Source of the DNA: Rhodobacter sp. CZR27
GTDB lineage: Bacteria > Pseudomonadota > Alphaproteobacteria > Rhodobacterales > Rhodobacteraceae
Assembly (NCBI RefSeq): GCF_002407205.1
Contig: NZ_CP023548.1
Location: 1,264,501-1,328,500, forward strand
Direction: 5' to 3'
DNA length: 64,000 nucleotides
Shown here: piece by piece, positions 25,902-34,205 of the stretch
Numbering within the stretch: the stretch's first letter is position 1
Layout of the letters: every line of letters starts with the position of its first letter
Translations under genes and position numbers: made by a program
Notes under the pieces: model-generated
Told to the model about the DNA's origin: nothing
Seen by the model: only the letters and a program-made list of their open reading frames with translations
The model's database searches: none

Positions 25902-26761
25902 CCGCCGCTGCCCCGCACCCCGTCGATGTGCATGCGTTGCCCGCCATGCTCACGGCTCTGCGCCTGCCCAGCATCCAGCGCCACTGGCCGATGCTCGCCG
26001 AGCGTGCCGACGCCGAGGGCTGGCCCGCCTCGCGCTTCCTCGCAGCCCTGGCCGAGGTCGAGCTCGCCGATCGCGATGCCCGCCGCATCCAGCGCCATCT
26101 GCAGCAGTCCGAACTTCCCGGCGGCAAGACGCTGGCAACGCTTGACTTCAAGGCGCTGTCCGGCGTGACCCGGGCCCGCATCGAGGCGTTGGCCGCCGGG
26201 GATTGGGTTGAGACCGGCGCCAATCTCATCGCCATCGGCAACTCGGGCGCCGGCAAGAGCCACGTTCTCTGTGCCATCGGCCATGCCCTCGTCGAGGCCG
26301 GCAAGCGCGTCCTCTACACCCCCACCACCGACATCGTGCAGAGGCTGCAGGCCGCGCGCCGCGACCTCGTCCTTGAGGCCGCCCTCGCGAAGCTCGACAA
26401 ATTCGACCTGATTATCCTCGACGACATCACCTACGCCCAGAAGGACCAGGCCGAGAGCTCGGTGCTCTTCGAGCTCATCGCCCGGCGCTACGAGACCAGA
26501 AGCCTCGCCATCGCCGCCAACCAGCCCTTCAGCGCCTGGAACCGCGTCTTCCCCGATCAGGCCATGACCGTCGCCGCCATCGACCGGCTGGTTCACCACG
26601 CGACCATCCTCGAGATGAACGGCGAGAGCTTCCGCCGACGCGCCGCCGCACGACGCCGATCCACGGAGCCTGTCGCTGCGCCGACAACCTCCAGCGACAA
26701 CATCGGCGTCGAAGCCACCGACAACATCAACGACAAGCAGAGGGAGATCAGCGCCGACTAA
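25898..26761 (+). CDS. istB: IS21-family transposition helper ATPase IstB
   Basis: A 287-residue AAA+ protein with Walker A GNSGAGKSHV (about residues 112-121) and Walker B FDLIILDDITYA, followed by IAANQPFSAWNRVFPD, the IstB signature. It assembles on DNA and presents the target to IstA. The C-terminal ~35 residues (Ser/Thr/Asp-rich) extend past the usual domain. Ends 72 bp before the right terminus. Confidence 0.93.
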   Translation: MTAAAPHPVDVHALPAMLTALRLPSIQRHWPMLAERADAEGWPASRFLAALAEVELADRDARRIQRHLQQSELPGGKTLATLDFKALSGVTRARIEALAAGDWVETGANLIAIGNSGAGKSHVLCAIGHALVEAGKRVLYTPTTDIVQRLQAARRDLVLEAALAKLDKFDLIILDDITYAQKDQAESSVLFELIARRYETRSLAIAANQPFSAWNRVFPDQAMTVAAIDRLVHHATILEMNGESFRRRAAARRRSTEPVAAPTTSSDNIGVEATDNINDKQREISAD

Positions 26762-27114
26762 CACCAACGACCGCAGCGGTCAAAACCGGCCATCCTGGTT
26801 GTCGGTCACGGCCAAGGAGGTTGACGCTCTACACGAACGCCACCCGATGATCGGCAACGCGATGTTCTTCCACACCGCCGGCCACCGGTTCCCCTACGAC
26901 AACATGCACTATGTCCTCGTGACGGGCGGGAACGCCTTCTACGAGAAGCGCAAGAACTACCTCGTGACACAGCCCGTGCCGCCAGAGCCGATCGAAGGTA
27001 TCACAGGCTGGCGAAGCTGGTGAGACCCCATGTTCCAAGCCGGACCGTGGGCGAAGGGCAAAAGCGACCGCTGCGGGACAGCGCCCTCGAATAGAACCGA
27101 CCGACGCTGAGCCG

Positions 27115-27185
27115 CCGGTCGACCCTCCCGGCGCAGGCTTCCGAAGCGGCCAGTCGAGCGCGCTGCAGCGAGGAACCGAGCAGCC
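27115..27185 (+). repeat. Dispersed intergenic repeat, copy 2
   Basis: Plus-strand match of the segment at 5420-5500 (minus), about three bases in four identical over ~75 bp, noncoding on both sides. Confidence 0.5.
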
Positions 27186-27285
27186 GATGCTGTTGAAAAA
27201 CTCTCAGTTGGTTTTGACCGGGAGCAATTGCGCGCGTTCTTTCGGCCCGCCGCTTCCACGCCTGTCGCGTGTATGGTCGACTTTC

Positions 27286-27460
27286 TCAGCCGATCTGCAT
27301 CGCGGGGGCGTTTGTCAGGCAGAGCTTGGCCAATTTCCGGAGGTTCTGGGCGGTGGCGGCGAGTATCGTCCTTCGCTCCCAATGGCCCCCTCAGTCGCAG
27401 CCGGCTGAGTCCCAGAATACGTTTTAGATGCGCGAAGAGCATCTCGACTGTTGATTTCCA
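27286..27460 (-). pseudogene. IS1182/IS5-type transposase C-terminal relic
   Basis: The minus strand reads MLFAHLKRILGLSRLRLRGP and then, after a one-base frame change near 27385, ILAATAQNLRKLAKLCLTNA to a TGA at 27286-27288. This is the conserved C-terminus of IS1182-like transposases. Only about 55 codons remain; no start. Confidence 0.65.
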
Positions 27461-27520
27461 CGCAGAACTGACCCGGGCATGGAGTGAACCCCGCGGGCTG
27501 GACCACGGGGGCCGTCCAAG

Positions 27521-27905
27521 CTAAGCCGCCTTGCGGGCGAATAGGGTTTCGAATTCCTCGGGGGTTCGGTAGCCGAGGGCGGAGTGCAGTCGTTTCGAAT
27601 TGTAGACCTGCTCGATGAACACGGGCAAGCGGGCAGCCACATCAGCGAAGGTCTCGTATCCGGCCCGATAGACCTCCTCGACCTTCAGTGTCTTCATGAA
27701 GCTTTCCGCCTGCGCGTTGTGATAGGGGTTTCCGACGCTGCTCATGGAACCACGCAGACCCGCGGCCTGAAGGGCATCACGGTAGGTTTGAGATGCGTAT
27801 TGGCAGCCCCTGTCCGTAGGGTGGAGACAGCCTTCGGGAGGGTTTCGGTTGGCCACGGCTGAGTGCAGGGCCGCAAGTGCCAGGGGCGTGTCGAGACGCC
27901 GCGGC
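27521..27905 (-). pseudogene. IS3-family OrfB, C-terminal fragment cut by the next IS
   Basis: The minus-strand frame reads DRGCQYASQTYRDALQAAGL, SSVGNPYHNAQAESFMKTLK (the D/E part of the IS3 integrase core) and ends SALGYRTPEEFETLFARKAA before the TAG at 27521. Its upstream part is missing: at 27906 the sequence passes directly into the terminal repeat of another IS3-family element. The outer end may lie near 27485, where TGAACCCCGCGGGCTGG resembles an IS terminus. Non-functional. Confidence 0.75.
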
Positions 27906-28203
27906 TGTATCGACCCAGCGGAATCTGCACAGGTTAAGCCGCCAAGGCGAATGCCTCGGCGGGGGTTTTCATGTCCAGCTCCTGATGCGGGCGGCGATGG
28001 TTGTAGAAAGCGATCCAGTCGCCGATGGCGCGTGCCGCGTGCTGGAGGCTGTCGAAGCGCTGGCGGTGAACGCACTGCTCCTTCAGGGTCCGGATCACGC
28101 GCTCGACCATGCCGTTCTGCTGCGGGCAATGCGGGGTGATGAACTCCTGCTTCAGGCCGTAGCTGCGGACGAGGGCCGTGTATTTGCGACTGGTGAAGAG
28201 TGA

Positions 28204-28239
28204 GCCATGGTGCCGCCACTGGTCCGAGGCCCATGGCGA
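28204..28239 (+). repeat. Palindromic insert R1 (family A, 36 bp)
   Basis: Begins GCCATGGTGCCGCCACTGG and ends AGGCCCATGGCGA. Terminal GCCATGG/CCATGGC pair, with ACT near the centre. It differs from R2 at one base of 36 and lies inside the orfB codons just after SDNG. Confidence 0.75.
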
Positions 28240-28768
28240 ACGCCGTTGTCGGACCTCAGCAGGAACTCCTTCGTCACCCGGCCGAGTGTGCCGAACCGGT
28301 TGATCAGCGCGTGTTCCAACGCGCTCGCGGCCGTGGAGGCCTTGCCCGAGCGCGACAGGTGCCAGCCCAGAAGCTCGCGGGTATGGCAGTCGATCACCAG
28401 GGCGAGCGTGGCCCAGCCGTCGCGCCCGGCCCAGACCCGGCAGAGATCCGTGGACCAGCGCTCGTTGGGGGCCTGGGCCACCGAGGGCACCGCTTCTATC
28501 CTGGGTCGCATTCCGATCGGGCGCTTGCGGACCTGCCAGCCCTTGATCTGGAAGACCCGCTGCACCGTGTTCTTGTTGAAAGCCCAGAAGCCAGGCGACC
28601 GTGCGGTAGCCGAAGGACGGCTCCTGCTCGATCATGGCCTTGATCGGCTCGGCAAATCGTGGATCAACCTTCGGCGCAGCTTTCGTCGGCTTGTAGTACA
28701 CGGTCCGCCGCGGCACGCCGAACCACGCACACAGCTTGGTCAGCGGCACCGTGATCCCATCGGCCAGA

Positions 28769-28871
28769 AGGCCCTGCTGGATGCTCTGGATCATTTCCTC
28801 GCCATGGGCCTCGGACCAGTGGCGGCTCCATGGCTCGATCCGCCGCATCCAGCAGGGCCTGGAGCTTTTTT
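28769..28871 (-). promoter_or_regulatory. Programmed -1 frameshift signal of the IS3-family element
   Basis: Slippery heptamer AAAAAAG (minus strand, 28871 to 28865) read as A-AAA-AAG in the OrfA frame, then CTCC. A perfect 16-bp inverted repeat AGGCCCTGCTGGATGC follows (28845-28860 pairing with 28769-28784). Such a slip site and stem produce the OrfAB fusion in IS3 elements. Palindrome R2 lies in the loop of this stem. Confidence 0.7.
28799..28834 (-). repeat. Palindromic insert R2 (family A, 36 bp)
   Basis: On the minus strand GCCATGGAGCCGCCACTGG...AGGCCCATGGCGA, one mismatch to R1, opposite orientation. Located in the loop of the frameshift-stimulating stem; its length is a multiple of three, so the frame is kept. 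Confidence 0.75.
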
Positions 28872-28980
28872 CTCGCCCGCAGCTCCAGCATCGCCTCGCC
28901 ATAGGCTTCCTGAAGGTCCTTCAGCTGCTTCTCGTACTGCTCGCGGATGTCGAGCGGGTTGGCGCGGAGCGCCATCTCCA

Positions 28981-29013
28981 GGGCTTACGCGGCCGCACTG
29001 CGGCCACGGTCCC
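28981..29013 (+). repeat. Palindromic insert R3 (family B, 33 bp)
   Basis: GGGCTTACGC, hairpin GGCCGC-ACT-GCGGCC, ACGGTCCC. Same flanks as R4 but a different stem sequence that still pairs perfectly. Interrupts orfA. Confidence 0.75.
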
Positions 29014-29112
29014 CTTCGATATCCATCCCCCGCTTGGCATCCTCGACCCAACCCTCGATCTCGGAAGGCGAGAGATCATAGGACCGGCTGGCCTCGGCCA
29101 CCGTCCTTGTTC

Positions 29113-29145
29113 GGGCTTACGCGGCGCCACTGGCGCCACGGTCCC
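29113..29145 (+). repeat. Palindromic insert R4 (family B, 33 bp)
   Basis: GGGCTTACGC, hairpin GGCGCC-ACT-GGCGCC, ACGGTCCC. The four differences from R3 are paired and compensatory. Interrupts orfA between EIIQG and TVAEAS. Confidence 0.75.
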
Positions 29146-29434
29146 TCACAAGTGCCTTGGATGATCTCCACCACGAGCGCCGTCTTGCGCTTCGCCGTCC
29201 AGCGTTTGATCGGGTCGTCCATCGTCACACTCATCGCTACCTTACTCCTTGTAGCATGAGCAGATTTTCACTGGGTCGATACACCTGTGCCGTTGGCGGT
29301 GGGCTGACGAAACACGTGTCCGTCCAGTCCTCGGACGGACACGACAAGCTGCGAGTGGTGAGAGGAAGATGGCCTGACAGTTGAACGGCGTCTCGAAAGC
29401 CTCCGGTCAAAATTGGTCTCCGAGGCCGGCCCCT

Positions 29435-29887
29435 TTATGAGGATCGGGACGCGCGGATCTCCATCTTGGCAGCGGCACTGGCGCCGACATGCCGGATACG
29501 TTTGTGCAGACTGATCACGCTGTCACCCAATCGGCGCTTGCACCGGGGCGGGCCATACGTTGGCAGCGGCAGGCTGGAGGCCGTGCGATGCGCCTTCAGG
29601 CAGGTCGCGTCGATCATGATCGTCTTGTGCTCGGCTCTCTCGGCCGCCAGGCCCATCATGATCCGGGCGAAGACTCCGTTCTCGCTCCAACGCTTCCAGC
29701 GATTGTAGAGGGTCTTCGCCGGCCCATACTCCCTGGGCGCGTCGCACCACCGCAAGCCACTGCGATTGATGAAGATCATGCCGCTCAACACACGCCGGTC
29801 GTCGACACAGGGCTTGCCATGGCTCCTGGGAAGGAACGGCTTCAGGCGCTCCATTTGCGCCTCGGACAGCCAGTAGAGGTTGCTCAT
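29435..29887 (-). pseudogene. IS5-family (IS427-like) transposase, truncated
   Basis: A 150-residue frame starting MSNLYWLSEAQMERLKPFLP, with VLSGMIFINRSGLRWCDAP, RWKRWSENGVFARIMMGLAA and TIMIDATCLKAHRTASSL, the N-terminal half of IS5/IS427 transposases including the first catalytic Asp. After HRTASSL the sequence leaves the family and soon stops; the C-terminal DDE half is absent. No inverted repeats recognised. Inactive relic. Confidence 0.75.
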
Positions 29888-29914
29888 CGGTCAGGTCTCC
29901 TTGCGAGGCCTGAA

Positions 29915-30831
29915 TCACGCGATCCGCCCAAAATCAATGGGTCTGGAGCCTAGGTCTTCGATCCGGCTTGCCGGGTGACCGTCGAGGATCGCGCGCAGGG
30001 TTTCGGCGATATAGCTCACCGGGTTCACGTCGCTCATCTTGCAGGGGGCCACGCGCGAGGCGAGCATTGCCCGGTTCTCGGCGCCGACCTCGTGACCGGC
30101 GAACAGCGCATTTTTCCGCGTGAGGTCCACCTGCGGATCTGGTTCTTGACCGGGTTGGTGTCCATCTCCAGCCGTCCGTCGTCGAGGAACCGGACCAGGC
30201 CCGGCCAGACGCCGAGGGTGTAGCGGATGTCCTCCGCCAGCTTTGAGGACCGTAGGATGCGGGAGAGCTGCGCCTCGAGCCAGCGACGGAACGCAATGCC
30301 GATCGGTGCCAACAATTCCTGGCGGGTGGCCCGCCGGATCTCGGGCGCCTGGCCGCGGACGGAGGCCTCGATCGCGTAGAGCTGGGCGATCTGGCGCAGG
30401 GCTTCCTCGGCGATGGGGGAGCCGTCGCTCTGCAGCCGCTTCACGAAGCGGCGGCGGACATGGGTCCAGCAATGGACGAGAAGCCAGGAGCCCTCGGGAC
30501 GAACGACTTCCGTCAGCTTCCCATAGGCATCGAAGCCGTCGCACTGCAGGAACTGCCCGCGATAGCCCTCGAGGAACCGCAGGGCGTGAACGGCACCGCG
30601 ACCGGGCGCATGGTGGTCGTCGGACACGATGGCCCAGAAGAAGCCGGTCCTGGTCCTTCGTCGGCCGGGATCGAGCACCGGCGCCGTCGTTTCATCCATG
30701 AACAGGCGGTCGGCGGCCTTCAGATGCCAGCGCAGGTGCTCGTCGATCGGCCGGAGGTGGAAGCAGGCGCGACCGACCCGGTTGCCCAGGGTCGCGCGAT
30801 CCCGCGCCATGGCGACCAGCGCGCGGCACAA
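29915..30831 (-). pseudogene. IS66-family transposase TnpC, 5'-truncated and frameshifted
   Basis: Reads RLFMDETTAPVLDPG, RTGFFWAIVSDD, FLQCDGFDAYGKL, VHCWTHVRRRFVKRL and LEMDTNPVKNQIR, the IS66 TnpC core. A frame change near 30130 then gives DLTRKNALFAGHEVGAENRA, CKMSDVNPVSYIAETLRAIL to the TGA at 29915. The N-terminal half (helix-turn-helix and zinc-finger region) and the tnpA/tnpB genes are missing. Confidence 0.8.
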
Positions 30832-30837
30832 CTAGCT

Positions 30838-31543
30838 GGTCGGCTATCACGCGCAGTGCGCGGTCGATGCCGAAACCATATCATCGTCACCCATGATGTC
30901 ACCAACCAGGGTTTGGACCGCGACCAGCTGAGCCCGATGGCGACGGCGGCCAAGGAGGCACTTGGCCGTGACGACCTGCACGCGATCGCCGACAAGGCTA
31001 CTTCAGCGGCACCGAGATCCTCGCCTGCCACGAAGCCGGGGTCACCACCACCGTGCCGCGACCCCTGACCTCCGGCAGCGAGGCGAAGGGCATGTTCGTG
31101 AAGACGGACTTTCTCTACGACCCGGCGCGCGACATCTACACCTGCCCGGCTGGCAACGAGTTGACCTACCGCAGCAACCGCGAGGAAGGCGGCCTGCAGG
31201 TCCGCCGATACCGGGTCAACGACTGCCAGACCTGTCCCATCCAGCGCCGCTGCACGAGCGGCACGGAGCGGCGGATCACCCGTTGGGAGCACGAGCACCT
31301 GATCGACGCGATGCGGGAACGCCTCGGCCGCGATCCCGACCCCGACCCCCGATGACGCTCTGGCGCTGCACGGTCGGGCACGTCTTCGGCTCCCTCAAGG
31401 CTTGGATGGGCACGACCCATTTCCTGACGAGGCGTCTGAAGAACGTCCGGACCGAGATGGCGCCGAACGTGCCGGTCTACAACATGAAGCGGATGGCCGC
31501 GCTGATCGGCGTCCGACGCCTGATGGAGGCGATTCCCGGCTGA
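30838..31543 (+). pseudogene. IS1182-family transposase, 3' half with several indels
   Basis: The plus strand reads GYHAQCAVDAE, then (one base lost near 30884) HIIVTHDVTNQGLDRDQLSP and LGRDDLHAIADK. After another lost base near 30997 it reads YFSGTEILACHEAGVTT, DFLYDPARDIYTCPAGNELT, CQTCPIQRRCTSGTERRITR. After a third change it reads HVFGSLKAWMGTTHFLTRRL to AAIPG-like MEAIPG and TGA at 31543. All blocks belong to IS1182 transposases. Start missing. Non-functional. Confidence 0.8.
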
Positions 31544-31769
31544 TCGGCGGAAACAAGCGCCGGAAACGCAATTGGCCGCCCGCCAAAACGGTTGGACGTC
31601 CCTGACGGCTCCTGACCGATCGTCGGCCCCGCGGGACGCACGAACTACCCGCAGGGTCGCCTGTCCGAGAGTTTCCACACCGCCTCGGCCATGGACGCAT
31701 GCTGCAGTCGTTCGAGGCGGTGAACACCGTGCCGGGCGGCCTCCCCAAATCCTGATCAATGACCTGCGG

Positions 31770-33362
31770 TCACAGCAGGAAGTCCGAGGCCAGGATCTTG
31801 TGAATCCCGTCAAGCCGAATAATCGCATCGGCCGCGACGTCCACATCGACGTCGAGGAAAATCAGCGTATGGTCGTTCCCTGTACCCGGATTGTCGTACA
31901 GCTCGTAGGTGATCGCCCCCGACGAGGCCGTGCCCGAGCTTCCCGTCCCGCGAAACACGAATGCGTTGTTGCCCGCAAGCCCGATCGCCGCGTCGATCGC
32001 GGACAAGTCGATGCGGTCGCTGCCACGCACGAAGTCCGTGATACGGTCGGCCGTGGCGGCAGTAGAACCGGTGTCGAGCCGCGCCACAAAGATGAAGCGG
32101 TCGGCCTCGGCTCCTCCCGTCATCACGTCGCGCCCGGCATTTCCCGTGATCGCGTCGGCGCCGGCAGAGCCGGCCAAGATGTCGTTGCCAGTGCCGCCAA
32201 ACAAGGCATCGTTCCCGGCCCCGCCGTTCAGGGTGTCGTTCCCGGAGCCGGAGCGCAGAACGTTGTCGCCCGCACTTCCAATGAGTCGGTCGGCGCCGCT
32301 GGCGGAGGTTACTCGTTCAACGTTGGCAATGGCATCGATACCTTGGCCCGTACCTTGCGCCGTTGTTCGACCCAGGTTGACGGTCACCGAAACGGCTCCA
32401 CTGAAGACTATCTGGTCGATGCCGTCGCCACCGTCGATCCGGTCATTACCTGTCCCGCCATCGATCCGATCATTTCCCGCGCCGCCGTTCAACAGGTCGT
32501 GTCCTGTGCCACCGTAAAGGTCATCCTGTCCGGCGCCGCCATGAATGGAATCGTTGCCGCCTCGTCCCAGCAGGATTTCGGAAGTCGCACCCCCCGCCAG
32601 AAGGTTTGAGAAGTCATTGCCGAAATGGTAGAGATCAAGTGAGGATGAAGCGAGCGTCGCTCCGGTGATCTGCCCCAGGCCATTGAGGGTCGCTACGACC
32701 GAATTCAGGGAATAGGGAGCGCCGGGCACGCCAAAGTCGATGATCTGACTACCAACCACCCCGAGCAATCCGGCGGAGTCGACGCCGCTGATCTTCCCGA
32801 TCAGCGCGTCAATCTGTGATGATACGAAAGTGCTGGTATAGGCCATCTCATGGCCGTTTGGGACGCCATTGGCCAATACCCGTCGGTACTCCACCAGTGT
32901 ATAGGACTCTGTGCTCACGTAATATACGGGCATATCCCGGGTGTAGTCGAAGAAGATGTCGCCGGGACTTCCATTGTAAAGGTGGGATGGATTGTTGACC
33001 CGGGTCATGTCGCCGGTTCCGAGGTTCACATCGACGATCACGGCGCTATCCGAGAACGAAATTCTTGCAACTCCATCAGGGCTGATGTCAAAGCCGCTCG
33101 CCGATGATATGCCGTCATCGCCGGCATAAAGAACGGCATCCAGCGATGCAATGCGATGCGCCTGCCCCGATATCAGGTCAATCCTGAACAGATCGTGCGC
33201 CGTGATCGCATACAGCGTTCCATCGGGAGACATCGCCATATCCGTGAGGGCGAGCCCGGTATCCGCGACCAGGCGCGTTGCTCCCGAACTGATGTCATAC
33301 TGGTGGATTTCGCCGCTAGAATTGCAAAGCAGGGTTCTGGAATGATCTGTGATGACGGCCAT
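31770..33362 (-). CDS. RTX-type calcium-binding protein with beta-propeller-like N-terminus
   Basis: A 530-residue acidic protein. Residues ~1-290 contain short repeated beta blades with SPDG-type turns (DMAMSPDGTLYAITAHDLFR, GFDISPDGVARISF), suggesting a propeller or quinoprotein-like fold. Residues ~300-430 hold at least a dozen GGxGxDxxx nonapeptides (GGAGNDRIDGGTGNDRIDGG). The end (DRITDFVRGSDRIDLSAIDA) is the serralysin-type C-terminal secretion domain. RTX proteins leave the cell by type I secretion and fold on binding Ca2+. No transporter genes lie nearby. Stands alone among IS relics. Confidence 0.85.
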   Translation of the reverse strand: MAVITDHSRTLLCNSSGEIHQYDISSGATRLVADTGLALTDMAMSPDGTLYAITAHDLFRIDLISGQAHRIASLDAVLYAGDDGISSASGFDISPDGVARISFSDSAVIVDVNLGTGDMTRVNNPSHLYNGSPGDIFFDYTRDMPVYYVSTESYTLVEYRRVLANGVPNGHEMAYTSTFVSSQIDALIGKISGVDSAGLLGVVGSQIIDFGVPGAPYSLNSVVATLNGLGQITGATLASSSLDLYHFGNDFSNLLAGGATSEILLGRGGNDSIHGGAGQDDLYGGTGHDLLNGGAGNDRIDGGTGNDRIDGGDGIDQIVFSGAVSVTVNLGRTTAQGTGQGIDAIANVERVTSASGADRLIGSAGDNVLRSGSGNDTLNGGAGNDALFGGTGNDILAGSAGADAITGNAGRDVMTGGAEADRFIFVARLDTGSTAATADRITDFVRGSDRIDLSAIDAAIGLAGNNAFVFRGTGSSGTASSGAITYELYDNPGTGNDHTLIFLDVDVDVAADAIIRLDGIHKILASDFLL

Positions 33363-33605
33363 TTTTTACCACGCGCACAGGAATCCAAAAGGATCATGCT
33401 CACCCCCTTGCGCGCCGTTGTCAACCCGGAGACCCCTGTGGACGCGCCCACACTCTGACGGAGCCGCCGGGCGCGGGGCATGGGCCTGCGTCCTGATCAT
33501 TCGACGGAAGGGTCGACGCGGTCCCCACGTCCGATCCCGACCGGGGAGGGCGTCCGCGGCGGAACGTGCCTCGGTGCCGGCTCAGGACTGAGCCTGCCCC
33601 CTGAT

Positions 33606-33953
33606 CCCGGACTGGGAGTTGAAGGACTTTCAGGGAAAGGAATCGGAGATGAGCAGACACCGCGCCGCCACTTCACGGCGGAGTTCAAGGAGCAGGTGGT
33701 TGCGCGCCTGGTCCAGCGTGGCGCCACTCGGGCAGGCGTGGCACGGGATCTCGGCGTGACGTCATTCCAACTGAAGGCCTGGCGGCTCGAACTTGAAGCC
33801 GCGGGTTCGGCTGAGTCGATCCGCGGACCACAAGCCGAGGCGGCAGGGTTGACCGAACTGCGTCGCGGGAACCGTCGCCTGAAGGAAGAGGTGGAGGTGG
33901 TGCGGAGCTTCGGCTGTTTTCGCTCAGTGGGCGGCGCAACCATGAAAGAGTAG
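33606..33953 (+). pseudogene. IS3-family OrfA relic
   Basis: The frame reads TPRRHFTAEFKEQVVARLVQ, GVARDLGVTSFQLKAWRLEL and LTELRRGNRRLKEEVEVVRS, the helix-turn-helix and leucine-zipper parts of IS3 OrfA. No proper start is in frame, and the end (GCFRSVGGATMKE) departs from the family. No orfB follows. Confidence 0.65.
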
Positions 33954-33956
33954 CTC

Positions 33957-34185
33957 GCCTTCATCGTTCCTCGGCGGCAGCTTCTACCGCGTGGACATGC
34001 TGCCAAGGCCCTGGCAGACAGTCGCGCTGTTCAATCCGGCGGGCTATCTCATGTCGGTGTTCCGCTGGTCGTTCTTCGACACTGCGGGCGTGCCGGTGGG
34101 GGTGAGCCTTGTCGCGACCACCGCCTTCACCGGCCTCTGCCTCGGCGTCATCTGGTGGATCTCCGTTGCGGCTGGCGGATCCAGC
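33957..34185 (+). pseudogene. ABC-2 type transporter permease, 3' remnant
   Basis: The plus frame FLGGSFYRVDMLPRPWQTVA, NPAGYLMSVFRWSFFDTAGV and SLVATTAFTGLCLGVIWWIS matches the last two membrane segments of multidrug/polysaccharide ABC-2 permeases. The rest of the gene is missing and the frame runs on into the next (opposite) gene. Probably truncated by the IS3 relic immediately upstream. Confidence 0.6.
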
Positions 34186-34205
34186 CGTGACGGGCCGCCC
34201 GCGCG

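Larger units (their letters stand above)
24205..26833 (+). mobile_element. IS21-family insertion sequence (2629 bp) with 6-bp target duplication
   Basis: Begins TGACGAGCGACAACC and ends GGTTGACGCTCTACA. The ends are inverted repeats: with one flanking base included, 18 of the first 26 bases match. TG...CA termini are normal for IS21. The duplicated target is CGAACG at 24199-24204 and 26834-26839. It contains istA and istB overlapping by 4 bp. Appears intact and possibly active. Confidence 0.88.
23888..27023 (+). pseudogene. Cell-wall hydrolase (SleB-like) lipoprotein gene split by an IS21-family element
   Basis: Parts 23888-24204 and 26840-27023 join into one 166-codon frame once the insertion (24205-26833) and one copy of its 6-bp duplication are removed. 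The N-terminus MRFPRATSPIALCLALTALL is a signal peptide ending in LLGAC, a lipobox. The domain starts at ECMERAMYFESNRSS (catalytic-Glu region of Hydrolase_2 proteins) and ends LVTQPVPPEPIEG. The break falls in VLQGER, a block intact in the paralogue at 1-278. The gene starts ~560 bp beyond tniQ and is inactivated by the insertion. Confidence 0.85.
27934..28864 (-). pseudogene. IS3-family OrfB (DDE integrase), frameshifted
   Basis: Reads MIQSIQQGLLADGITVPL, GVPRRTVYYKPTKAAPK and SFGYRTVAWLLGF. It shifts frame near 28578 (one extra A), continues as MQRVFQIKGWQVRKRPIG, ERWSTDLCRVWAGRDG (first Asp) and FLLRSDNG (second Asp), where palindrome R1 is inserted. It resumes LFTSRKYTALVRSYGLKQEF, QQNGMVERVIRTLKEQC (Glu) to the stop. 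Without the indel and R1 it would be a complete OrfB of ~290 residues. Confidence 0.8.
28865..29234 (-). pseudogene. IS3-family OrfA (helix-turn-helix), interrupted by two palindromes
   Basis: Starts ATG at 29234: SVTMDDPIKRWTAKRKTALV, EIIQG. Insert R4 breaks the frame, TVAEASRSYDLSPSEIEGWV resumes, insert R3 follows KRGMDIEGD, and MALRANPLDIREQYEKQL runs on to RARKKLQ. At 28865-28871 the coding strand has A-AAA-AAG, the canonical IS3 -1 frameshift heptamer, four bases before a 16-bp stem. Confidence 0.75.
27906..29283 (-). mobile_element. IS3-family insertion sequence (1378 bp) carrying four palindromic inserts
   Basis: Left terminus TGTATCGACCCAG at 27906; the reverse complement of the right terminus (ending 29283) also begins TGTATCGACCCAG, and AATCTGC follows in both. 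orfA and orfB lie on the minus strand, joined by a -1 frameshift signal. It sits inside an older IS3 relic (27521-27905); no clear 3-4 bp target duplication is seen, so a later rearrangement removed one flank. Four short palindromes interrupt or extend its genes, so it is probably dead. Confidence 0.85.
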
